A DNA stretch of 41,439 bases, taken from contig NZ_CAMFQO010000015.1 of NCBI RefSeq assembly GCF_945980375.1, positions 1 to 41,439 of the forward strand, given 5' to 3'. Positions 1 through 5,928 of this stretch are shown piece by piece. A model generated the notes under the pieces. The model worked only from the letters and a program-made list of their open reading frames with translations. It was not told the origin of the DNA and searched no databases. Within the stretch, counting starts at the first letter, position 1; each line of letters begins with the position of its first letter. Made by a program: the position numbers and the translations under genes. This DNA is from an uncultured Eubacterium sp. (GTDB lineage: Bacteria > Bacillota > Clostridia > Oscillospirales > Acutalibacteraceae).

Positions 1-55
1 AAATATCGCTTTAATACTGCATTTTTGACGGGTTCGGATTATTACCGTTACCCTA
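1..55. repeat. Right end of a structured TA-flanked repeat (copy 1)
   Basis: Bases 1-54 are identical to bases 983-1036, which form the right end of the complete element at 759-1037. The terminal inverted-repeat arm ends at 53 and is followed by TA at 54-55. The rest of this copy lies left of the window. The junction provides the stop codon of the ferredoxin-like gene: on the minus strand TAG is made of the flanking TA plus the first G of the element. Seen directly; mobility is inferred. Confidence 0.85.
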
Positions 56-742
56 TGATAATATTTTTCCATCTGTTGAGATTGTTACAACCTGCCACGG
101 AATGAATTTTCCGCTGTTTTGAAGTGCAGTCTTAACTGCGTGTTCAATACCTCCGCAGCAGGGCACCTCCATTCTTACAACGGTTACGCTCTTAATATTA
201 TTATTTGCAATAATTGCAGTTAATTTGTCTGAATAATCTACATCATCAAGCTTCGGGCAACCTATTAAGGTAATCTTGTTTTTGATGAAATCGTTGTGGA
301 AATTGCCGTAGGCATAGGCCGAGCAATCAGCGGCAACAAGGAGATTTGCACCGTCAAAATACGTAGCATTAACAGGCACAAGCTTAATCTGCACAGGCCA
401 TTGAGAAAGCTGACTTGATACAGAAACATTGGTATGATCCACTTTCTTTTCGTGATTTATACTCATTGAGCGTGAGCCGGGACAGCCTGAATGTGCGTGT
501 TGCTTTGCTTTTTGACTTGCCTTAACCGCCGCCTCATCATAAGCAGGAGCCTCTCGCATTTCAAAGGAAATTGCGTCAACAGGACAGGCGGGCAGGCAAT
601 CGCCCAATCCATCGCAATAGTTCTCTCTTGTGAGAACGGCTTTGCCGTTTACCATATCTATTGCACCCTCGTGGCAGGCAGATGCACAGGCACCGCAGCC
701 GTTACATTTTTCTTTATCTATCTTAATGATTTTTCTAATCAT
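53..742 (-). CDS. 4Fe-4S ferredoxin-type protein
   Basis: A 229-residue protein with an N-terminal bacterial ferredoxin domain. The first cluster motif is C-x2-C-x2-C-x3-C at about residues 13-23; the second reads C-x5-C-x3-C-P (CDGLGDCLPACP), a variant with wider spacing. The remaining ~150 residues contain further cysteines, including a PCCGG motif near the end, which could bind another cofactor. I infer a role in electron transfer; the partner is unknown and no oxidoreductase subunit is adjacent. I chose the ATG at 742 because an AGGAAG ribosome-binding site lies just upstream; the open frame continues further upstream but runs through the repeat. The gene sits between two same-orientation copies of the TA-flanked element, and its stop codon lies exactly on the left copy's junction, so the C-terminus may have been set by an insertion. 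Confidence 0.8.
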   Translation of the reverse strand: MIRKIIKIDKEKCNGCGACASACHEGAIDMVNGKAVLTRENYCDGLGDCLPACPVDAISFEMREAPAYDEAAVKASQKAKQHAHSGCPGSRSMSINHEKKVDHTNVSVSSQLSQWPVQIKLVPVNATYFDGANLLVAADCSAYAYGNFHNDFIKNKITLIGCPKLDDVDYSDKLTAIIANNNIKSVTVVRMEVPCCGGIEHAVKTALQNSGKFIPWQVVTISTDGKILS

Positions 743-758
743 TCTTATCTTCCTTTCA

Positions 759-1037
759 TAGGGTAACGGTAATAATCCGAACCACGGTTTATCGTGGCAG
801 ATATTGCCCTTACTCTTTGTTAAAATACTCGTTAATCCGAAAGGATTAACTGCGTTTTTGCCTCGATTAAGACCAAATCTGCACACGATAAACTGCAAAG
901 CATCAAAAATGCTTGGAGTAAAGATGAGATTTGGCGTCTTGAGATGGCAGCCTTGCTGACGCAAGGCAACAGCGAAAGCGACAAATATCGCTTTAATACT
1001 GCATTTTTGACGGGTTCGGATTATTACCGTTACCCTA
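759..1037. repeat. 275-bp structured element with inverted ends and TA flanks
   Basis: Perfect inverted arms of 25 bases including TA at each end (759-783 and 1013-1037) enclose about 230 bases without a convincing gene. The interior is full of short hairpins: 782-797 (loop GTTTAT), 831-850 (8-bp stem capped by a GAAA tetraloop), 899-913, 950-967 (7-bp stem, loop TGAC) and 977-992. Two further stretches (872-880 and 929-939) are roughly complementary and could close a larger domain. The TA duplication and perfect ends resemble a MITE-like non-autonomous element of the Tc1/mariner or IS630 type. The GNRA loop is in RNA sense on the plus strand. A second copy's end is at 1-55 and a solo end at 9769-9785. 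This element fills the 364-base gap between genes. Confidence 0.8.
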
Positions 1038-1106
1038 AGTGACCTCATTATACTATAAATCGTACTAAAATTCCACAGTTTTTTGATAAAAAACACGAGG
1101 TATGTT

Positions 1107-1310
1107 ATGGAAAGAAAGCAACATAAAATAAGTATTTTGAAGCTACTGTTTATTAGCTTCGGTATATCGGCTTCAACTTTGGGTACTGTTTTACGGACTG
1201 TCAAAGTGGGAAATATTTACAATAAAGTAATCTTAAGCTATAATGAACATAAAACGGATTATGACTTTATAAACGGACGATTTATCTATAAGGATGATGA
1301 GCATGAATAA
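1107..1310 (+). CDS. Small single-pass membrane protein, unknown
   Basis: A 67-residue protein with a basic N-terminus, one hydrophobic segment at about residues 9-28 and a polar, acidic C-terminal half ending in DDEHE. I do not recognise a family. I chose ATG 1107 because GAGG stands six bases upstream; an in-frame TTG at 1083 lacks a ribosome-binding site. Its end overlaps the start of the next gene, so the two are probably translationally coupled. It begins about 70 bases after the structured repeat and is the first gene of a three-gene unit closed by a strong terminator. Function unknown; the coupled layout suggests that it works with the two following proteins. Confidence 0.6.
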   Translation: MERKQHKISILKLLFISFGISASTLGTVLRTVKVGNIYNKVILSYNEHKTDYDFINGRFIYKDDEHE

Positions 1311-1920
1311 TGGCAACAAATACATATTCAAAATCATTGTTAATTCTCTTCTTTTCGATGCATACGAGGCAGTTGATAATACTCTTGAAATCTACGGTAT
1401 CGTTATTTCAAATGATTACAGAGAAAGAACAGTTGTGGGAAAATGGAATCCTATGCTAAATAATAAATTAGGTGCCAAAATTAATGTTTGGACAGGCGAG
1501 TTTAGGTTGTGGGAGGACGGCTCAACAACTGTTATCCGATTGATTTTAAGCGGTATCGGCGATAAAGCTTCGGCAAAAATAATGGTTAAGTTTTTTTGCA
1601 AAAAGCTGAAGAAATTTATTTCGGTTCAAAATATGTATTTAGAAAGAAGCAGTAAAGCATCAAATAATATCACAAAAGAATTATTTACTGCTTTTCAAAG
1701 TGCACACCGGAATCCTAAACGAAGCTTTGGACAACAATTATGTGATGCTCTTGATATTGCAGATGCGTTGATACCTGAAAAGAAACAAGCAAAAAAGGTT
1801 TATAAATACGACGATTATGATGATGTATCATACTATCCTGACGAGGACCACGAAGGCCACGACCACGAGCCTGACGGGTATTGTATTGAAGCGGATGAGT
1901 ATATCCAAGATATGATGTAA
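1303..1920 (+). CDS. Unknown protein with acidic His/Asp-rich tail
   Basis: A 205-residue soluble protein that I cannot assign. Residues 1-110 look like a beta-rich domain with alternating hydrophobic residues and several aromatics. The middle is basic. The last 40 residues are strongly acidic and rich in Tyr and His, including the string EDHEGHDHEPDG, which could bind metal. Three in-frame ATGs occur (1294, 1297, 1303); AAGG at 1290-1293 has proper spacing only to 1303. It overlaps the preceding membrane gene by 8 bases and is followed 12 bases later by an EF-hand microprotein. The shared metal-ligand theme of the tail and the EF-hand suggests, by inference only, a divalent-cation-linked function. 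Confidence 0.65.
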   Translation: MNNGNKYIFKIIVNSLLFDAYEAVDNTLEIYGIVISNDYRERTVVGKWNPMLNNKLGAKINVWTGEFRLWEDGSTTVIRLILSGIGDKASAKIMVKFFCKKLKKFISVQNMYLERSSKASNNITKELFTAFQSAHRNPKRSFGQQLCDALDIADALIPEKKQAKKVYKYDDYDDVSYYPDEDHEGHDHEPDGYCIEADEYIQDMM

Positions 1921-1932
1921 TGGAGATCAATT

Positions 1933-2073
1933 ATGAAAAATGATAGTCATTTGTTTCCGGTTGAAACACCTATGGACAGTCTTTTCGATAGCAATAAAGA
2001 TGGTAAATTAACCGGATTTGAAACAACTATGCGTGATGCTGAGGATTATTATATGGAGCATCACGATGATTGA
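1933..2073 (+). CDS. 46-residue EF-hand microprotein
   Basis: A short frame with a GGAG ribosome-binding site eight bases upstream. Residues 19-30 read DSNKDGKLTGFE, a canonical EF-hand or dockerin-type loop: Asp1, Asn3, Asp5, Gly6, hydrophobic 8, Glu12. It is followed by an acidic amphipathic stretch ending in HHDD. A single EF-hand in so small a protein suggests that it pairs with another EF-hand, dimerises, or binds a partner in a Ca2+-dependent way. No signal peptide is visible, so it is probably cytoplasmic. It is the last gene before the terminator at 2100-2133 and follows the His/Asp-tailed protein by 12 bases. The ligand spacing is seen directly; calcium binding is inferred. Confidence 0.65.
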   Translation: MKNDSHLFPVETPMDSLFDSNKDGKLTGFETTMRDAEDYYMEHHDD

Positions 2074-2099
2074 TTTACTTTTGAAAAACTGAAAAATAC

Positions 2100-2133
2100 A
2101 AGCCGAGAGGGGTGTCCTCTCGGCTTAATTTTT
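2100..2133 (+). terminator. Intrinsic terminator after EF-hand unit
   Basis: A 10-bp GC-rich stem (2100-2109 with 2117-2126) is followed by AATTTTTT. It closes the 1107-2073 unit. The bases from 2134 to the TraX gene end at 2235 show nothing else. Confidence 0.85.
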
Positions 2134-2234
2134 TGCGGATATGTAGTGCAATTTTCGTTAATTTTATGTTTTTGATGTAAATAGGCGCCCACTATGCTGT
2201 TTTTTGGATTTTTTCATAATATAGAGTATTTTTG

Positions 2235-2978
2235 CTAAATCTTAAGCCACATACGAAGTATTCCCAAAATAAGCAAATGAACCGGATAAAACCAATATCC
2301 CAGCATTTTGCTTTGCTTACCTCTTTTGCCGTTATATGTAAGTGTCAGCCCAAAGCCTAAAAGTGACCAAGGCTCTGTGTATATAGATGCATAGGCAAAC
2401 GGAATTGATAAAAGCTGTGCATCGTGGAACAGATAGAAGAAATATCCTATTAAAATTGCGTGATGCTCGTAATCAAGTGCCAAAAGCATTGATACTGTGC
2501 TCATTACTGCAACAATGGCAAATGACACTAAATACCAATACACCTTCTTTTTGTTTTGCATTTTTACCTTAAGCACATCAATTATCCATATGGTAACAAG
2601 CACCAATGCCAAGGCAAACATTACATTGTTCCAATTCTTGTTAAAAAACTCGGAGGTTGTAAACATATCAAAGGGGACCTCGGATATTACACCGAAAATA
2701 AGCAGATTCATCAAATACTTTTTTCTGCTTCTTGTTTTATAAAATCCCTCAACTAAAAGAAAGCAAAACAAGGGAAATGCAATCCTGCCGATTTTGTCAA
2801 AAATATTACTGAGAGTGGTAAGTCCACCGTAGTCTGCTGTTAAATTAGGATAAATCAATGCCTTGTTAACATGGTCGATAAGCATTGAAATAATGGCAAT
2901 AGCCTTTAGCTGTGCACCGTTTAGAAACTGAATTCTTTTGCATAAGGCATTAGCCTTGTCAGCGATTTTTTGATACAT
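2235..2978 (-). CDS. TraX family membrane protein
   Basis: A 247-residue polytopic membrane protein of the TraX family (PF05857), named for the F-pilin N-acetylase but widespread in Firmicutes chromosomes without conjugation genes. The family opening is recognisable: an LNGAQLKAIAIISMLIDHV stretch at about residues 19-37, then repeated hydrophobic segments, a GRIAFPLFCFLLVEGF segment and a terminal GYWFYPVHLLIL helix, the acyltransferase-3-like pattern. It probably acylates a surface or envelope substrate; the substrate is unknown. ATG 2978 is the first in-frame start after a TGA stop, and a good promoter lies about 30 bases upstream. The ribosome-binding site is weak or distant (GGGGGTG). 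It is monocistronic and no conjugation genes are nearby. Confidence 0.8.
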   Translation of the reverse strand: MYQKIADKANALCKRIQFLNGAQLKAIAIISMLIDHVNKALIYPNLTADYGGLTTLSNIFDKIGRIAFPLFCFLLVEGFYKTRSRKKYLMNLLIFGVISEVPFDMFTTSEFFNKNWNNVMFALALVLVTIWIIDVLKVKMQNKKKVYWYLVSFAIVAVMSTVSMLLALDYEHHAILIGYFFYLFHDAQLLSIPFAYASIYTEPWSLLGFGLTLTYNGKRGKQSKMLGYWFYPVHLLILGILRMWLKI

Positions 2979-3012
2979 AATTCAACCGACACCCCCATAT
3001 CCTTCTGCTTTG

Positions 3013-3041
3013 ATTTTAAGATATCAGCTAAGTATTGTCAA
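3013..3041 (-). promoter_or_regulatory. Promoter of the TraX-family gene
   Basis: On the minus strand TTGACA (3036-3041), a 17-base spacer and TAAAAT (3013-3018). The predicted start near 3006 gives a leader of about 28 bases before ATG 2978. Confidence 0.65.
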
Positions 3042-3102
3042 TCCTTAAAAGCGATAATAACACTAACCCGGATTTTGTATTTGTGTGTTGTGCCGTGTTG
3101 CC

Positions 3103-3132
3103 TTGACAAAGTATCGTTGATGATGATATATT
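3103..3132 (+). promoter_or_regulatory. Promoter ahead of oxidoreductase
   Basis: TTGACA (3103-3108), an 18-base spacer and TATATT (3127-3132). Predicted start near 3139. The transcript would cross the short remnant frame at 3160-3258 before reaching the oxidoreductase at 3274. Confidence 0.55.
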
Positions 3133-3159
3133 GAAGTCAATTCAAGGTGAATATTATAA

Positions 3160-3258
3160 GATGAGAAGGAAAAGCAGCTTGAACAAACATATCAGGGCGA
3201 AATTTCCGAAATTGAGCTTCCTGAAAAAAGCATAATGACGGTTGTGTTTGACTTATAA
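3160..3258 (+). pseudogene. Possible C-terminal gene remnant
   Basis: A 32-codon frame directly after a TAA stop and without a usable start codon. Its composition looks coding (Glu/Lys-rich, then an alternating ELPEKSIMTVVFDL ending). Such an ending resembles the last beta strand of some secreted glycoside hydrolases, but that comparison rests on pattern only. It may be the tail of a deleted gene, or untranslated leader that happens to be open. Confidence 0.3.
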
Positions 3259-3273
3259 AGGGAATGATGATAA

Positions 3274-4239
3274 ATGGAAAAATTCAGATGGGCTTATATA
3301 GGCAGCGGAAGCATTGCACATTCTACTGCAAAGGATATTGTTAAGGGTAATCACAAAATCGTTTCTGTTTACGGCAGGAGCATTGACAGGGTTAAGAGCT
3401 TTGCCGATAAATTCGGCGCTGATGCATACGACAATTTTGATAAAGCTGTTAGTCGTGATGATGTGGATGCTGTATACATTGCAACTCCGCACACCTCACA
3501 TCTTGAGTATGCAACAAGGGCAATGCGCCTTGGCAAGCCTGTTTTGTGCGAAAAGCCGGTCGGCGTTTCTGCTTTCGAGGCACAGGAAATGATTGCTGTT
3601 GCAAAGGAACAAAATGTGTATTTTTGTGAGGCAATGTGGACATGGTTTTCCGATGTTGCGTTAACAGTAAAGAAATGGGTGCAAAGCGGAGAGATAGGCA
3701 ACATCACCGATGTGGAAATCAACTACGCATTCCCCGGTATTATGATGCCCAAAACATCAAGAGTGCTTACCCCTGAAACAGCGGGCGGAGCAATTCTTGA
3801 CATAGGCATTTATCCTATTACATATTGCTATAATTTGTTCGGAGTGCCAAAGAGCATTTCCTGCAACGGAAAGCTTAAAAACGGCATTGACATATCCGAA
3901 ACCGTCGTGCTCCGATATGACGGCTTTAACTGTAAGCTTAATATGTCATTGTGCACGCTTAAGGAAAACTGCAAAATAAACGGCACAAAGGGTAGCATAA
4001 ATCTGCCTGTGTTCTTCCATATGGCATCCCGCGCCGTGCTGAAAAACGAAAACGGCAGACAGGTGTTTAACGGCAGGACAGATTACCTTACGGAATTTAC
4101 CCGTGTGGCAGAGGAAATAAGGCAGGGTAAAAAGCAGTCAGATTATATTCCGTTTGAAGCAACAGCCGAATGTCTTAAAATCATTGACGAATGTCGCAGA
4201 CAGATGAAGCTTGTTTACCCGTTTGAGAAAACAATATGA
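3274..4239 (+). CDS. Gfo/Idh/MocA family NAD(P)-dependent oxidoreductase
   Basis: A 321-residue two-domain dehydrogenase. The N-terminal Rossmann fold carries the dinucleotide loop GSGSIA at about residues 10-15 and the family Glu-Lys-Pro at 93-95, where the lysine is the expected catalytic residue. The C-terminal GFO/IDH/MocA alpha/beta domain includes a GGAILDIGIYPI segment. The family oxidises or reduces sugars and cyclitols with NAD(P); the substrate cannot be read from the sequence, although the general pattern resembles dihydrodiol dehydrogenase or xylose dehydrogenase relatives. AAGGGA lies about ten bases before the ATG. The gene stands alone and converges on the symporter gene, sharing a bidirectional terminator with it. 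Confidence 0.85.
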   Translation: MEKFRWAYIGSGSIAHSTAKDIVKGNHKIVSVYGRSIDRVKSFADKFGADAYDNFDKAVSRDDVDAVYIATPHTSHLEYATRAMRLGKPVLCEKPVGVSAFEAQEMIAVAKEQNVYFCEAMWTWFSDVALTVKKWVQSGEIGNITDVEINYAFPGIMMPKTSRVLTPETAGGAILDIGIYPITYCYNLFGVPKSISCNGKLKNGIDISETVVLRYDGFNCKLNMSLCTLKENCKINGTKGSINLPVFFHMASRAVLKNENGRQVFNGRTDYLTEFTRVAEEIRQGKKQSDYIPFEATAECLKIIDECRRQMKLVYPFEKTI

Positions 4240-4246
4240 CAGTAAA

Positions 4247-4280
4247 AACCGCCTTGCATAACAAACAAGGCGGTTACATT
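4247..4280. terminator. Bidirectional terminator between convergent genes
   Basis: A 10-bp stem (4247-4256 with 4266-4275) has A-rich and T-rich flanks on both sides, so it can serve both the oxidoreductase and the leftward symporter. Confidence 0.8.
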
Positions 4281-4281
4281 T

Positions 4282-5757
4282 TTATTCTATTCTCTTTTTT
4301 CTGCCGGTAAATAATGACATACCGAAAATCAGCAGGAGCAGTATTACTGCAAACGCCATCCAAGCAATTCTGCTTGATGCTGTGTGATTTGCGAAGAAAT
4401 CGTAGTATCCCTTAAGATATACAAATACTACAATTATAGGAAGAATGTATTGCATATAGAATCTTGCCCATTTCGGAAACTTAAGACCGGTGCCCGTATT
4501 TGCTTCTTTAAGGAAATTTTCAAAGCCCCAGCCGTTCTTTCTTACACAGAACATAACAAACAGCAGACTGCCGAGCGGAAGAAGATTGTACGATACAATG
4601 AAATCCTCAACGTCCATAATTACCGTTCCCTCGCCGAGCGGTTGAATTTTTGACCAAAGGTTAAAGCCGAGTATGGCAGGGATACTGATAACGGTAACAA
4701 TTACAAGGTTGACGATAACGGATTTAGAACGGCTCCAGCCCTTTGTATCCATAAAGGTTGCAATTAGGTTTTCAAACACGGCAACGATTGTTGACAGTGC
4801 GGCAAAGGACATAAATACAAAGAAGAGCGCACCCCAAATTCTGCCTCCTGCCATTTGATTGAACACGTTTGGAAGAGTGATAAACAAAAGCGACGGACCT
4901 GCACCAGGCTCAACACCAAAGGCAAAGCAGGCAGGGATAATGATAAATCCTGCCATGAGGGCAACAAAGGTGTCAAGCACCATAACGCTTACCGCTTCTC
5001 CGCCGAGCCTTTTCTTTTTGTTTAGATAGCTGCCGAAGATTTCCATAGCGCCTATACCAAGGCTCAATGTAAAAAATGCGTGTGACATTGCGGCAAAGAT
5101 TGCCGTGCCAAAGCCCTGCTCCTTTACAGCCTGAAGGTCGGGCACAAGATAGAATTTGAAGCCCTCCTGTGCGTTTGGCAGGGTAGCAGAGTTAATTGCA
5201 AGTGCTACCATCAGCACAATAAGCAGTGACATCATAACCTTTGTTATTTTTTCTACTCCGTTTTTAACACCGAGCGCACATATGCCAAAGGAAATGATAA
5301 TTGCAATAAACGCCCACAGCCCCATGGTTTGAGGTTGACTGAGCATAGTAGAAAACACATTGCCGACCTGCTCAACATTAAGACCCGATAGCCTGCCTGT
5401 CAGCTCAAGGTATGCATAATAAAGCATCCAGCCGCCTACCATAGTGTAAAACGACATAAGCAAAAAGCATCCCAAAATACTTATCCATTTAAGATTGTGC
5501 CATTTTGTACCCTTTGGCTCAAGCCTTTCAAATGCCTTGCCCATTCCCATTTGACTGCCTCTGCCGACTGCAAACTCGGCAACAAGAATAGGAAATCCGA
5601 GCAATACCAAAAATAACAGGTACATCAGTATAAATGTGGCACCGCCGTACATACCGCATATGTACGGAAATTTCCACACATTGCCTATGCCCACCGCACA
5701 GCCTGCCGATACAAGAATGAAGCCGAGGCGGGAGGCAAATTTTTCTCTTTTTTCCAT
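4282..5757 (-). CDS. Sodium-dependent symporter, SNF family
   Basis: A 491-residue polytopic protein of the neurotransmitter:sodium symporter family (LeuT, MhsT, TnaT type). The signature opening is clear: FASRLGFILVSAGCAVGIGN, then VWKFPY in TM1, whose unwound part contributes Na+ and substrate ligands, followed by the GGATFILMYLLFL segment of TM2. Length matches bacterial members, which take up amino acids such as Trp, Tyr or Leu with Na+. I chose ATG 5757 with AGGG eight bases upstream rather than the in-frame TTG at 5763. It has its own promoter, divergent from the M16C peptidase gene, and ends at a bidirectional terminator. The substrate is not assignable, but import of amino acids is likely. 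Confidence 0.88.
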   Translation of the reverse strand: MEKREKFASRLGFILVSAGCAVGIGNVWKFPYICGMYGGATFILMYLLFLVLLGFPILVAEFAVGRGSQMGMGKAFERLEPKGTKWHNLKWISILGCFLLMSFYTMVGGWMLYYAYLELTGRLSGLNVEQVGNVFSTMLSQPQTMGLWAFIAIIISFGICALGVKNGVEKITKVMMSLLIVLMVALAINSATLPNAQEGFKFYLVPDLQAVKEQGFGTAIFAAMSHAFFTLSLGIGAMEIFGSYLNKKKRLGGEAVSVMVLDTFVALMAGFIIIPACFAFGVEPGAGPSLLFITLPNVFNQMAGGRIWGALFFVFMSFAALSTIVAVFENLIATFMDTKGWSRSKSVIVNLVIVTVISIPAILGFNLWSKIQPLGEGTVIMDVEDFIVSYNLLPLGSLLFVMFCVRKNGWGFENFLKEANTGTGLKFPKWARFYMQYILPIIVVFVYLKGYYDFFANHTASSRIAWMAFAVILLLLIFGMSLFTGRKKRIE

Positions 5758-5796
5758 AAACAAATCCCTCTCAAATTTGTATATAAAGTAATATAG

Positions 5797-5824
5797 ATTG
5801 TAACATAAAGATTTTTTATGTCAA
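5797..5824 (-). promoter_or_regulatory. Promoter of the SNF symporter gene
   Basis: Minus strand TTGACA (5819-5824), a 16-base spacer and TACAAT (5797-5802). Leader of about 33 bases to ATG 5757. Confidence 0.7.
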
Positions 5825-5878
5825 GCATAAAAGACATTTATTACAACAAATAATATCAATAGTTGGAACCTTGTGTAT

Positions 5879-5906
5879 TTGATTTTTTTATGGACTGTGA
5901 TATAAT
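5879..5906 (+). promoter_or_regulatory. Promoter of the M16C peptidase gene
   Basis: TTGATT (5879-5884), a 16-base spacer and a perfect TATAAT (5901-5906). The predicted start near 5913 leaves a short leader with a GGAGGA ribosome-binding site and excludes the in-frame upstream start at 5863. Confidence 0.7.
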
Positions 5907-5928
5907 GATTTTATTCGGAGGAATTTTT

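Noticed and set aside
743-1204. N-terminal extension of the ferredoxin-like frame through the repeat element
   Set aside because: The extra 154 codons coincide with the repeat and its flank, look non-coding, and a good ribosome-binding site supports ATG 742.
2235-2978. TraX-like gene as sign of an integrative conjugative element
   Set aside because: No relaxase, type IV secretion, integrase or attachment repeat is present; chromosomal TraX-family genes are common in Firmicutes.
5863-5928. Longer N-terminus of the M16C peptidase
   Set aside because: The 22 extra codons contain the -35 and -10 boxes; ATG 5929 has GGAGGA at ideal spacing.
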